64,000 nt of DNA. It comes from Chiua virens. Lineage: Eukaryota > Basidiomycota > Agaricomycetes > Boletales > Boletaceae. Shown one piece after another: positions 12,583 to 24,218 of the stretch. The notes under the pieces are model-generated. The model had not been told where the DNA came from. It worked only from the letters and a program-made list of their open reading frames with translations, and made no database searches. The stretch lies in the NCBI GenBank assembly GCA_019787685.1, contig JAHNUO010000006.1, positions 434,001-498,000 on the forward strand. Direction: 5' to 3'. Every line of letters starts with the position of its first letter. Position 1 is the stretch's first letter. The translations under genes and the position numbers were made by a program.

Positions 12583-13159
12583 CTATTGTTTGGGGCTATG
12601 ATGGAACTGTTGGATGTGGTTAACCGCCGAAGATACGAACACTTCAAGGGACCTACGATGTCACGTAACTGAGCTTGGGCGTCGTTGAACTGCTTCTCGA
12701 GAAACTTGGACTGAGAAACAAAGTACATTTTAGCCCATAGATCAGCACAGATCCTCCAATGTTACCTTTTTGTTCAAATTGTTAATATCTTCCGTCAATT
12801 CTTTTTCCTGTCCTTTCAGTTCTTGTTCCATGGTTTTTTGGGGTACCATCATAAACCTGATCAACCAGTCATTCAGGATCCTGCCTCGAGTGAAGACGAC
12901 ATACATCTTTCCTACGCCCTTGTACAAATTGACATCTCCTTCAATGGTTGCTATTTCACTAATGGTCAACTGTACGATTCGACGTTCGCGCTCCTTCGCA
13001 GCAGATTGTTGTTTTGCTAAGTTCAAGGCACGCTGTGACTGTACTGCAGTCTGTTGGATCTGCACTAGGATCTTGAGGACGAGTAAGGTCAAGTTTGACG
13101 TCACGCAAGAAACCCAGGAAACACACCTTTCTCAAGGTGTCGTCAGACAACGTAGACAT
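12583..13159 (-). CDS. PFD1: Prefoldin subunit 1
   Basis: This beta-type subunit of the hexameric prefoldin chaperone captures nascent actin and tubulin in the cytosol and hands them to the CCT chaperonin. Spliced exons read MSTLSDDTLRK, ILVQIQQTAVQSQRALNLAK, KERERRIVQLTISEIATIE, VNLYKGVGKM, then VPQKTMEQELKGQEKELTED and NNLNKK. The last coding pieces are SKFLEKQFNDAQAQLRDI and, after a 50-nt intron, FHHSPKQ and a stop at 12583-12585. The pattern is two long coiled-coil helices flanking a short beta hairpin (YKGVGKM to VPQKTM), exactly as in the family, and the length of about 120 residues is normal. It shares a 177-bp divergent promoter region with SNU114. Confidence 0.93.
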
Positions 13160-13336
13160 GATGAACGATGGTTCAAAGATTACGACCCGGTGGTCATTGG
13201 CGAAATTGCATTTATAATGGGTAAGGGTAAGCTTGCTACTACCAACCAATATTACCCCGGAGTTCGAAATTTATTCTTTTCCGCTCGACGCGTCCAACCG
13301 CTCGCTTGATCACGAATACGACAGATTTCTCCAACC
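13160..13336. promoter_or_regulatory. Short bidirectional promoter region PFD1/SNU114
   Basis: Only 177 bp separate the two start codons, so the 5' UTRs and promoters of both genes must share this stretch. No clear TATA box is visible, which fits constitutive housekeeping promoters. The role is inferred from gene arrangement. Confidence 0.5.
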
Positions 13337-16300
13337 ATGGCTTCATTCGAGGATTATGACGAGTTCGGGAACTACGTTGGTGCAGACCTGGGCTCAGAAG
13401 ATGAAGAGGAAGAGGCGATGGAGACGGCCTTTGGCGACGCGGCACGGCACAAAACTGCACCTTCCCTCGAAGGCTATGAAGACGAGCCAATGCAGACAGA
13501 AGAAACAGGCGCGCTCATGGAGGTGGAGGGTGAGTGTATTTGTAACAATGAGAATGATCCATGTCGACCTCGAAAACCAGAACCCGTGCATAATGCTGTC
13601 ATTCTGCATGAAGACAAACAGTACTACCCTTCTGCACAAGATGTGTACGGGGCAGATGTGGAGACCCTCGTTCAGGAAGAAGATGCGCAGCCACTGTCAG
13701 AACCAATCATTGCCCCCATAAAAGTGCGGAAATGGACGGTAGAAGAGAAAGATATGCCCGAAACACGCTTTGACAAGGGGTGCGTCATATGTGGTCGGGT
13801 CCCTTCTAACTCTTATTAGATCTTTTGGTCAGATACCTGTTAAACATGATGTCTTTTCCCGAGATGATACGAAATGTGGCCATAGTTGGACACTTGCATC
13901 ATGGAAAGACGGCGCTTATGGACATGTTGGTTTTCGAAACACACAAACTCGTATGGGACGCAGATAATCCGGTTTGTGAGTCAATCTCCTTCCGTGGCTG
14001 TAACTTAAACTTCTTGATCCCCAGTTGAAATACACGGACACGCATGTCCTGTCGCGTGAACGACAAATTTCGATCAAGTCCTCTCCAATGTCGTTGGTTC
14101 TATCGACCACTAGCGGCAAATCACATTTGTTGCATCTCATCGACACACCGGGACACGTCAACTTTGTTGACGAAGTGGCATCAACGATGCGACTAGCCGA
14201 TGGCATTTTACTGGTGGTTGATGTTGTCGAAGGGGTCTGTTTCGACCAGTTACAGTCCCTGCTCCAAGCTAAATAGCTGACATAGGTGATGGTCAACACT
14301 GAAGCCATCATACGCCACGCCCTCCAGGAGGGCATCAAAATCACACTTTTGGTGAACAAAATCGACCGACTCATCCTCGAGTTGCGCATCAAGCCTACTG
14401 ACGCCTACTACAAAATAAAACACACTATAGAGGAGATTAATACGTTCATCAGGTTGCCTCACTTTCATATCCAGAGGTGCTGTCCTAACCAGTTACACAC
14501 GACAGTGGTATCGATCCGGACCCAGAGTTACGCCTCAGCCCTGAAAACGGGAATGTCGCATTTGGAAGTACAGATATGGCTTGGTGTTTTACCCTCCGGT
14601 CTTTCGCCCAAATGTATGCAGACACATATGGTCCTCTCAATGTGGCCGCCTTCGCCGACCGCCTCTGGGGAGATGTCTACTTCAACCAAGAGACACGGAA
14701 ATTCGCACGTAAGGCCTCCGACCCCGAGCAATCTCGGACATTTGTCCATTTCATCCTGGATCCGCTGTACAAGCTTTACAGCCACGTACTTAGCCAGGAG
14801 ACGGATGATCTTAAAGAGACACTCTCGTCCCTCAACATCACACTGAAGCCTGTGATGTACAAAATGGATGTTCGACCGCTGCTTAAAGTGGTTCTTGATC
14901 AATTCTTCGGGCCTACAACGGGGCTGATGGATATGATCGTCGACCACATCCCATCTCCGGTGGCTGGTGCACCAAGTAAAGTAGAGCGGACATACACAGG
15001 TCCGCAGACCTCCGAACTTGCTTTATCTATGAAGGCTTGCGATGCGGAGGGCCCTTTGATGGTCCAAATAACCAAGCTTTACCACACGACGGATGCCCAG
15101 TCTTTCAGAGCATTCGGTCGTGTTTTGAGCGGAACATTAAGAAAAGATGTGCAGGTCAAAGTTTTAGGAGAGGGTTATTCGCCGGAAGATGAAGAAGATA
15201 TGATGAAGGCCACAGTCGAAGGACTTTGGATAAGTGAATCACGGTGAAGAGTGTTCTTTTACATAACATGCACATGCTCACATTAATCTCCAGATACTTC
15301 GTTCCAGCAGACGAGGTGCCAGCTGGAAACCTCGTGCTCATCAGTGGGGTTGATGCATCTATCTCCAAAACGGCTACACTTGCCTCCGTCGATTATGAGG
15401 AGGATCTTTATATTTTCCGGCCCATCAAGCATATGACTGAATCGGTTTTGAAAATAGCCATCGAACCCATCGCGCCATCCGAGCTTCCCAAGATGCTATC
15501 TGGGCTGCGAAGTATCAACAAGTCCTACCCTCTTGCCGCCACCAAAGTGGAGGAAAGTGGCGAACATGTGCTGATTGGTACAGGGGAACTATATTTGGAC
15601 TGTATTTTGCATGACCTCAGGAAGCTGTTCTCGGAAATTGAAATCAAAGTGTCCGATCCCGTCACGAAGTTTTCAGAGACAGTATTGGAAACGAGCGCTT
15701 TGAAGTGCTATGCTGATACGCCGAACAAAAAGTGAGTTACTATAAGAGACGTTTATTGGAACAATGCGCTAACGAGATGATCAGGAACAAGATTACAATG
15801 ATCGCAGAACCCCTCGAAAGAGGGATAGCGGAGGACATTGAACGTGGTAGAGTGACAATACGAATGACACCAAAAGAACGAGGAACGTTCTTCCAGGAGA
15901 AGTATCAATGGGATCTCCTGGCGTCGAGATCGATATGGGCCTTTGGACCAGATGACAGTGGGCCGAATATCCTGTTGGATGATACATTGCCCTCGCAGGT
16001 AATGGACTTTCGCTGTGTATCCAAGTCCACATCACCGACCTTTTGTAGGTAGATAAGAAGCTACTGGGATCAGTCAAGGACTATGTCAAACAAGGATTCC
16101 AATGGGGCGCACGGGAAGGACCGCTATGTGACGAACGTGAGTCACGAGTGTTCTTTACAATGGAATGTCTGACTAATGGGTGCCCGGCAGCGATGCGCAA
16201 CGTCAAGTTCCGAATATTGGATGCTAGCCTGGCGCAGGAACCAATTTTCCGTGGTGGAGGACAGATAGTGCCTACGGCGCGACGCGTGTGTTACTCCTCA

Positions 16301-16919
16301 TTCCTTATGGTAGGACCCTCTTTCCGCTCCTCACACGTGTGTTCATTTGGCATGTCTGGTAGGCTGCGCCGCGCCTGATGGAGCCCATATACTATGTAGA
16401 GGTACAGGCCCCAGCGGATTGTATTTCTGCCGTGTATACGGTGCTTGCCAGACGGCGAGGTCACGTCACGCAAGACACGCCTAAGGCTGGATCTCCCCTA
16501 TACACGGTCAAAGCTCTTATACCTGTCATCGACGCGAACGGATTCGAGACGGACTTGCGCACTGCGACGCAGGGACAAGCGTTTTGTTCACAAGTGTTCG
16601 ACCACTGGTCTATCGTCCCGGGTGAGTGACCAAACGCGGTCTGGGAAAGGCAGTCGGGTTAAGTGGTAATAGGTGACCCTACGGACACAAGCATCAAGCT
16701 CAGGCCATTGGAGCCCGCCTCCGGACAGGCGCTCGCGAGGGACCTAGTGTTGAAGACGCGGCGGCGGAAGGGACTTGGGGACCAGATAGCGGTGTCGAAA
16801 TACCTCGATGATGAGTTTGTGGTACGTCATATCATTGGGTTGCGGGTTGCGGATACTGAATTGATGGATGAATGTAGCTCGCGCTGTCGGCATCGGGACA
16901 TGCTGATTTACTTGGGTAG
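13337..16919 (+). CDS. SNU114: Snu114, U5 snRNP GTPase (EFTUD2 homologue)
   Basis: This EF-2-like GTPase of the U5 snRNP controls spliceosome activation and disassembly together with Brr2 and Prp8. The protein has about 980 residues, normal for the family. The acidic N-terminus [15 protein letters not shown] is typical. The G domain shows G1 GHLHHGKT, G3 DTPGH (after LLHLI) and G4 NKID. After [12 protein letters not shown] come the EF-2-like domains: [32 protein letters not shown], then [44 protein letters not shown] and [15 protein letters not shown]. The last exon gives [13 protein letters not shown] and a stop at 16917-16919. About ten short introns interrupt it and all checked junctions are in frame, in contrast to several neighbours. 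Confidence 0.96.
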
Positions 16920-17155
16920 ACTTAGTAGTTGAACCTGTAACAGTTGCTTGGTGATCATGGGAACGAGTTTGAGCTGCCACGACCGACGGAGGACGTGGCG
17001 GGGTGACGCAGAGCGTGGGAGAGTATACGTGGCCTTGTTAACCGGGCAGGATTTAGAGCGTGACTTGCGTGCCAATTGGTTTTCCAACAACACCTTAACT
17101 TGTCTCGCTCGTTTCTTCAACTGTTTCATTCAAACTGGTCCTTCGTATTATCACA

Positions 17156-19156
17156 ATGCGAAGCGTAGCGCTCTCTGTCGTCCTCGTCGTCCGCCGCAGG
17201 CTGGTGTAAACGCTGCCGACGACCAAATCACATTCAAGGTGCGCCCTCATGCATACGTGTCTAACCACACGTTCACCTCGCCATTTAGGCAACGGAAATC
17301 ACCGCCCCATTCATCGAACAATTCACTGACGACTGGTCCCAACGCTGGACGCCTTCAGAGGCTACCAAAAAGACCCCCGTTGGCGGCGAGACCTTCTCCT
17401 ATGTCGGCGAGTGGAAAGTCGAGGATCCTGAAACGCCGCTCATCACTGGCAAGAAGGCTCTTGTCGCCAAATCCAAAGCTGCACACCACGCCATCTCGGC
17501 TCCTTTCCCTACCCCTGTCGACTTCAAGGAAAAACCCCTCGTCGTGCAGTATGAGGTTCAGTACCAAAAGGGTGGCAACTGCGGTGGTGGTTACATCAAG
17601 TTGCTCGAGGATGGCTTCCAGACGAGCGGCAAGGAATTCTCCGACACGACCCCTTGGGTGATCATGTTTGGACCTGACTTGACTTGTCCTGGTAACAAGG
17701 TGAGTGTCGAGCCTTAACCCCCATGCGCGTGTGCTGACGTGGTGGTCAGTTGCACTTTATCTTCCGTCACAAGAACCCTGTGACTGGCGAGTACGAAGAG
17801 AAGCACCTCAAGGTCCCTCCCAAACCCACCTTTGGCAAGGACGTCAACATCTACACGCTCATCGTAAAGTGAGTCGGATTTTTAGGGTCATTGATCGTGT
17901 CGTTGACCAGAGCATAGCCCCGACAACACGTATGAGGTTCAATTCAACGGAAAGACGGAGACGGAGGGCAACCTTCTCGAGGACTTTACGCCCCCTGTCA
18001 ACCCTCCCAAGGAGATTGATGATCCTGAGGACGTCAAGCCTTCAGACTGGGTTGACACGAAGCGGATCCCCGACCCTGAGGCTGTCAAGGTAAAAATACC
18101 TCTTTTATTCTGTTCTGCTGGCCTGATCAACCTTGTCTAAATATCCAGCCTGATGACTGGGATGAGTCTGCTCCTTACGAGATTCCTGATGAGGAAGCTG
18201 TCAAGCCCGAAGGTTGGCTTGATAATGAGCCTCAAGAAATTCCTGACCCTGGTGAGTTTTCAGTCAGCTAGATGCGTGTCACGAGCTCATAATTCTCCAG
18301 ATGCTGAAAAGCCGGAGGAATGGGATGACGAAGAGGACGGTGATTGGATCGCTCCTACTGTCCGTAATCCCGCATGTGATGAGGCGCCTGGCTGTGGCGA
18401 ATGGGTGCGGTATGTAACCGTGTTGCTTTTAAGCCTGTCCCAAATTAACGAAAGAAATGCAGTCCTATGAAGGCCAACCCCAACTACAAGGGCAAGTGGT
18501 ACGCGCCTATGATTGACAACCCAGAATACAAAGGCGAGTGGGCTCCCAGTAAGATCCTTAACCCGGCCTTCTTCGAGGACCTCGAGCCTGTCAAGAACCT
18601 CGACAAGATTGTATGTTCTCATGTATCGTTTTTCGTTCCTTCACTCATGTCCGTTTTTAGGGTGGTGTTGGTATCGAACTTTGGACCATGACTGAGGACA
18701 TTCTCTTCGACAACATTTACGTCGGACACTCTGTTCAAGATGCGGAAGTTCTGCGCGCCGAAACATGGGTTGTTAAGCATGCCCTTGAAGAAGTTACGAA
18801 GGCGACGCCTGACGTTGAACAGACCGTGACGATTCCAGACTTTGCCGCTGACCCTGCTGGATTTGTCCGTGCTAAGATTGCCGTGTTCCTCGACTGCTGC
18901 TCGCGAGAACCCTGTTGGTGCCATCATGTCCCAGCCTGAGACTGCTGCCGGGTTGCTTGGTGTCGTTGTTACGTTGTTCGGTCTGTTGGGTGCATTGTTC
19001 GGTTTGGTTGGCGCTGCCCAGAAGCCAATCCCAAAGGCAAGCTCGAAGAAGACCGATGCGCCTTCACCGGATGACAAGAAGGAGGAGAAGGGACCTGTTG
19101 CACCTGCCGGCGGCGAGAAAAAGGATGGAGAGACACCTGTCAAGAAACGCAAATAG
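17156..19156 (+). CDS. Calnexin, ER lectin chaperone (two apparent frame breaks)
   Basis: Calnexin binds monoglucosylated N-glycoproteins in the ER membrane and helps them fold. Visible in order: a signal-peptide-like start [12 protein letters not shown] at 17156, the lectin domain ([63 protein letters not shown]), the proline-rich P-arm repeats of both types ([26 protein letters not shown], then [17 protein letters not shown]), the return to the lectin fold ([18 protein letters not shown]), one transmembrane helix ([20 protein letters not shown]) and a Lys-rich cytosolic tail ending KKRK. Two breaks occur: the signal-peptide ATG is out of frame with the next segment ([13 protein letters not shown]), and at 18892-18902 one surplus base separates IAVFLD from [14 protein letters not shown]. 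Function is certain; whether this copy is intact is not. Confidence 0.93.
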
Positions 19157-19503
19157 ACCGGTTGTCTACCCGCCACAAAACTGAGCGTCGAGGGAGCCGA
19201 GTTGGTGTAATGCGTGGAGACACTGGGTGGCGTTGTGCTATCCGTCATTCTTTGACATCACATTCCGCTGCGAGTAGGGCGTGCTAACAACTAAGCGCAC
19301 AATCTGGGAATCTTCCTCTTTTTTCGTTAATTTTTTATCATACATTGTGGCATCTTGATGTGTTGGCTTCATGATTGTTTCCGTAGGCACATTTGTTTGT
19401 CTGGCGTTAGCTGGGAATGTATGCTGTTCTTCATGATAAACGTCCCGTAGTACACGTTAATTAGTAACACTTTAAAAGGCTGGATTCAGATCGCACTGGC
19501 AGG
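19157..19503. other. Spacer between calnexin and the Roadblock-like gene
   Basis: This 347-bp stretch holds the calnexin 3' UTR and the promoter of the next gene on the same strand. AT-rich runs near 19317-19345 are compatible with a polyadenylation region. Nothing else was seen. Confidence 0.45.
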
Positions 19504-20298
19504 ATGCTCGTCCTTCCCACTCTACACTCGTACCTTTCCCAGATGCTTTCGCCGCCGTACATACACACCGCGCTACTGCTTACGCCTGAAGGCGCGCTGG
19601 TGTCATATGCCTCTCAAATGAGCGCGGAAAGTTCCTCAGGAGCCACGCCAGGGCACGGATCACAATCTAGTTCTAGCAGTCCCTCTGTCTCAGGGGCTAG
19701 TATAGCGTCCCCCAGCCCGAATTCCGTCAAGTCGGACGGGTCCTCCAACTCGGGCACATCCCAATGCTCAAAACCTGGTAGCGTTGCCGACGTAGAGACA
19801 CGCACAGGGCCAGTGCAGCAAAGGTCCAAAGACGAGGTTCGAATGGTGGCCGGGCTCGGTGCGGAAGTGTGGGCTGAGACGCAAGAAGAGGGTGAAGGGA
19901 TGGTCGAGTGTGAGGTGCGTTCATGCATGTGCTTTATTTTATGATTGAACTATCAATGACGGGTACGCTATGTCTACTACTAGCTCGGACGGATTCTGGT
20001 GCTCGCTGTGGACGAGGATGGGACGGGTGTGGAAGGTACGGAGCCGCTGTTGTTGCTCGCGGTGAATGGGACGTCGGAGGCGGATTGGGATGTGATGCGG
20101 GTCAAGGTAGGTGGGTGCGGTGGGTGCGCGACACGAGCTAAATCTGAGGTGTAGGGACAAAAGTTGGCCAAGTTTCTTGCACCATCTGTGAACAAGCATC
20201 GTGATTCGATGGGTGCGACAGCGAGGACGTCGACGAGCCCTGTGAAGAGTCGGACGCGGAGTACGGCGACGTCGCCTGGAAGAGGGCTTAATCGGTAG
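19504..20298 (+). CDS. Roadblock/LC7-domain protein, LAMTOR2 (p14)-like
   Basis: The ends of the protein match LAMTOR2/p14 of the Ragulator complex, which anchors Rag GTPases and TORC1 on the lysosome or vacuole. The N-terminus LPTLHSYLSQMLSPP and HTALLLTPEGALVSYAS fit the first helix and strands; EVRMVAGLGAEVWAE and LGRILVLAVD fit the second helix and next strands; WDVMRVKGQKLAKFLAPSV fits the last helix. Three exons: 19504-19914, 19984-20106, 20155-20298, all in phase. Between the second strand and second helix lies an insert of about 75 residues made almost only of Ser, Gly, Pro, Thr and Asp. The C-terminus has a Ser/Thr/Arg-rich tail. The fold assignment is by pattern recognition. A yeast Ego3-like role in the EGO complex is inferred. 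Confidence 0.72.
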
Positions 20299-20364
20299 TA
20301 AGTTAGGTTAGTAGTGGTAAATTACATCCGCGGGAAAAAAATAGACGTGTCGGAAACACTCTTG

Positions 20365-21927
20365 ATGACGACGACGATGTCGACGTGGTTGTGCACAACG
20401 TCGGCGCTGCGTTTGTCGCGTCCAACTTTCGCGTCTCCGTCGCGACTGGCACGACATGCGCGTCGTCAGTCCGTCAGTGCCTTTGCAACACCTCAACCGT
20501 CCACGTCGACGACGCATGCACGTTCGTCACCGCTCTCGTCGACCAAGACAGTGGACCCACACGCCCTGCTCAAGGCAGAGATGACTCACGTCCGCTCGAC
20601 GCTGCTCAACCTGCTCGGTTCGTCGCACCCAACACTCTCCCAGATCGCGGCGTACTACTTCCACCACCCTTCCAAACAACTCCGCCCACTCCTCGTCCTC
20701 CTCTTCTCCCGGGCCACCAACGGCCTCGGTTCCCATTTCGAGCTCAAGCTATGGTCTGCAGAACACTCTCGTCTCAGCCCCGAGCAACTTGACGCGCCTC
20801 TCTCGCGTCCAGACGTGCTCAATGACTTTAACCCAGTCCATGCCAGATCACACCACCTCCTTTAACTCCCCCTTTGATCTCCGTCCGCCCCCAACCGATA
20901 CCTACCCGTCACCGCCCCCGTCTCTCTACGCCGAACCCGCCGTGTCGTTGCCCCAGCTCGCACACACCCTCCTCCCGGCCCAGCTTCGTCTCGCGCAGAT
21001 CGTCGAGATGATACACGTCGCGTCCCTGCTCCACGACGACGTCATCGACAAGTCGGACCTCCGTCGAGGTGCACCCTCAGCGCCAGCTGCGTTTGGCAAC
21101 AAGCTTGCCGTCCTCGGGGGCGACTTTTTGCTCGGCAGGGCGAGTGCGGCGTTGTCGCGCCTTGGTGACAGCGAAGTCGTCGAGCTGATCGCGAGCGTGA
21201 TCGCGAACCTGGTCGAGGGAGAGATTTTACAGATGAAGGGGACGGGCGTGAAAACGAGTTCCGCGTCGGACGAGCTCGACATGGCGCGTCTGCATGCACA
21301 ACCCGCGCGTGCGGAGGTGCCGGATAGGTGGAACACGTATCTCAAAAAAACATATCTCAAGACGGCGTCGTTGATGGCGAAGGGTGCACGGGCTGCGGTC
21401 GTGCTTGGAGGTTGCCGAGAGGGTGAGGTGTGGAAGGAGGTCGCGTATGCGTATGGGCGGAACGTCGGTATTGCGTTCCAGGTGGGTCGTTTTGATGGTA
21501 TCGTGTAAACCATTCTTGACGCCCTATCAGCTCGTGGATGATATCCTAGATTTCTCTTCCTCGACGGCACTTGGCAAGCCAGGCTCAGGGGCAGATCTTC
21601 GTCTGGGCCTCGCGACAGGGTCCAGTGCTGTATGCCGCAGAAGAGTATCCCGAGCTGGAGCCCTTGATTGCGCGCGGGTTCAAGCATGATGGGGATGTTG
21701 AACGGGTGAGCGTCCTATGTTGCTGCTTCTAATCGGTTTGCCAATGATTTCCTGTTCGGGCTCAGGCACTGTCTTTGATCCATGCGTCGTCTGGTGTCGC
21801 TCGCACACGCGAACTCGCGCAGGCATACGCCGAAAAGGCGAGGGAAGTGCTTGGGGTGCTCCCTGTGAGTGAGGCGAGGGAGGCATTGGAAGCATTGACG
21901 GATGGGGTTGTCAGACGAGCGTGGTGA
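20365..21927 (+). CDS. COQ1: Polyprenyl (hexaprenyl) diphosphate synthase Coq1, two apparent +1 breaks
   Basis: Coq1 makes the long isoprenoid chain of ubiquinone in the mitochondrial matrix by adding isopentenyl diphosphate units to an allylic primer. The start at 20365 (or 20377) gives a Ser/Arg/Thr-rich transit peptide. Then follow PSKQLRPLLVLLFSRAT, the first Asp-rich motif in SLLHDDVIDKSDLRRG, NKLAVLGGDFLLGRA, EGEILQMKG, and after an intron the second Asp-rich motif LVDDILDFSS with ADLRLGLATG. The C-terminus carries RGFKHDGDVER and ASSGVARTRELAQAYAEKA. Two single-base breaks interrupt the frame: near 20834-20838 between VLNDFNP and MPDHTTSF, and near 21617-21621 between GLATG and PVLYAAEEYPELEPL. 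Each is repaired by ignoring one base. Otherwise the length and motifs are normal. Confidence 0.93.
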
Positions 21928-22087
21928 GACCGTGACATACATGGCTCGCTCGACGAGGTCGCCCACATTTAGAGAACACTTTAGCATGCACATAGTTGAT
22001 AGAAATCATCTTGGTAGTGGTGATCGGGGTCCCCGCTGTTGGGGGCTAATAATCAAAAGACCCGTTCACTCTCAAGTTGCGACTCAA

Positions 22088-23404
22088 ATGCTTCCCTTCA
22101 CGGTAATACCACTCCTTTTCGCGGTCCTAGTCGCCGCCCACGGCGACCACGACGCTGCCGAGAATACGAAACTCGCCGGCGTCGACTACGCCATCCGTCA
22201 CGTACGTCTCCAAGACATCCATCCGATCCCGGGCGCACATCTCACTCTTCTAACGTCCCACCCCTTTGTATAGATGGCTTCTGAGCACCACATGTGTGTA
22301 TTCCATCTCCATTTTTCGATTCGGTGCGAGAGCGGCACTTGACGCACGTCTTTGGATTCGCAGCGACTCGTTTGACCTCGAGAGCTTCTTCCAGTTGCAC
22401 GACCTCAACCGGTACGTGTCGTCTCCGTGACCCGGTTGTCCCCCTGGAGCTGATCCTATGGCCTCTAGCGATGGTGTATGGGACCGTGAAGAGATTGAGG
22501 CCATTTACGGTGTCCACCACGTGTATTCGCAAAAGAAATCCAAGGCAAGCCCCCTCGCGTCCCTTTCTCACCCCTTCTCACTCCCATTGTTCTCCAGGAC
22601 GAGATCGAACACCAGAAAAAAGCAGATCATGTCGTCGACACCATCCTCAAGGTGTTGGATAAGTCCGGCGACGGAAAGGTAACCCCCGAGGAGTTCGAAG
22701 CTGCCGGGTTCGACGGTCTTCCTTCGTTTGATGAGATCGGCGCCGAGGGACACCATTATGACGTCGAGAGCGGTACGCCCTGCCTTTTTCTGCCGTCGGA
22801 AAACACGCTCACCTCGGCCCTTCTTTCTGCACCAGAGTTCTTCCTCCACCACGAAGGTACGTTCTCCACGCACACGCCCGTCCCCAGCTCACCCCGCCAC
22901 AGAACAATTCCACTCGACCCCCGAAACGCAAACGGACGAATCATACACCCACCCCGAGGACATTGAACACTTCTCCCACCACGAAGGCATCGAGTTGCTC
23001 GAAGCCGAACGCGAGGCCAAGTTCCAGGGCATCACCATCCAGGAAGCCATGCGCGTGCACGACGAGGCGGCGTCCAAGGCCGAGGCGGCACAGAGACCCA
23101 AGATCACGCGCGGCACGCCAAAACAGGATCCCGCGGTCAAGTACAAGGATATCGCCAAGGAGATGGAGAACCAGTCCGAGTGGGGGGCGGGAGAGCAGGG
23201 GTACAAGCAGCCCAAGTCACCAGGCGAGAAGATGAGGTCAGTATCGCTTTGTTCTGTCGAGGTGTTCCATGCTCATTCCTGCCATAGGAAGAATCTACCA
23301 TACAAGGTACGGCATTATGTTCGCGTTGCGCGGGACGTAGATGGACCGCTGACCTCCAGGAACGCATGCAGTACAAATTCAAGCGCAGTTGGGGCGACTT
23401 TTAG
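22088..23404 (+). CDS. SSP120: Secretory-pathway EF-hand protein (nucleobindin/Ssp120-like)
   Basis: A calcium-binding protein of the early secretory pathway; yeast Ssp120 is the nearest named relative and is thought to act in ER-Golgi traffic. The N-terminus MLPFTVIPLLFAVLVAAHG is a clear signal peptide. Two EF-hands follow: FFQLHDLNRDGVWDREEIE and LKVLDKSGDGKVTPEEFEAA, both with Asp at loop positions 1, 3 and 5 or an accepted substitute. A Glu/Lys-rich helix region comes next (EDIEHFSHHEGIELLEAERE). The last exons give RMQYKFKRSWGDF and a stop at 23402-23404; there is no HDEL signal. Many very short exons are used (the second is about 20 nt). The intron 22545-22597 has the donor AAG|GCAAGC, so it is a GC-AG intron. 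Confidence 0.85.
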
Positions 23405-23520
23405 TGACGATGATACACACCCATCGATATTTTGCGGTCTTTTATGTTGTTACTTTGAAATCGCACCACATTTCTATACCCTCTACCCTGCTGTATGTTT
23501 AGATCTTTCGGCGAACTATG

Positions 23521-23556
23521 AGGCCGAGTGAAGTATTACATTTCTATACAAAAGGG
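23521..23556 (+). repeat. Imperfect direct repeat, copy 1
   Basis: The core GAGTGAAGTATTACATT is shared exactly with a second copy at 24096-24131; flanking bases match with a few substitutions (about 32 of 36). It lies 115 bases past the EF-hand gene stop. Confidence 0.75.
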
Positions 23557-24095
23557 ATACAGTGTAGACCTGGTCCTTGACGCACCAAGCTAAAACCACA
23601 TTTAAACCACAGATACTGGTGTAACAAATACATAGATTATTTATTTATTATGTATGGTATCTCAAGGTCAAGCTCATTGCAGGACTGCATAAACAGATGT
23701 GATTTCTGCACAAAAACAGCATGCATGCATTTTGTAAGGTAAATTGTGAAAGAACTACAAACTATGACTACTCCGAAATTCGAGATCCTTATAACCAACA
23801 CCTTGCCTGATGTGCAGATCATGTTTTGACTAGCCTTGATGAGATTTGGGCAAGTGAGAGGCAAGATGGTGCAGAGGCAGGTGAAGCATGTGCATGAGCA
23901 TCAGCCAGTTTAGGGGCATGGGCACTGACAGCACGTGACTGCTTATATAATGCCCCTATCTAAGCGAAAAAGATGGCACAGCCGCTGAGCGCTGAGCTTT
24001 AGCGACCTGTGTCACTCGGATCGCGTTCTGATCAGATCATGATGTGTTTACCAGCCATTCTCCAACGATCTTGTCACGGTGTACGTCGATTTCTC

Positions 24096-24131
24096 AGGTC
24101 GAGTGAAGTATTACATTCCTGTACAAAAAGA
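24096..24131 (+). repeat. Imperfect direct repeat, copy 2
   Basis: Second copy of the repeat at 23521-23556, in the same orientation and only about 90 bases from the DOP1 stop codon. The stretch between the copies is not itself repeated in the window. Confidence 0.75.
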
Positions 24132-24218
24132 GGCCAATGGAACATAGGCAACAGAACGTACGCATCGTCCAACTATGTACGACAAGTAGCAAGATAAACC
24201 TTCCCCCCGACCTCAAGG

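Larger units (their letters stand above)
23405..24218. other. Convergent 3' region between SSP120-like gene and DOP1
   Basis: An AT-rich region of 0.8 kb into which two genes are transcribed from opposite sides. It should hold both terminators. It contains an imperfect 36-bp direct repeat (23521-23556 and 24096-24131) about 575 bp apart, and a TATATAA box near 23944 with no gene behind it. Confidence 0.55.
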
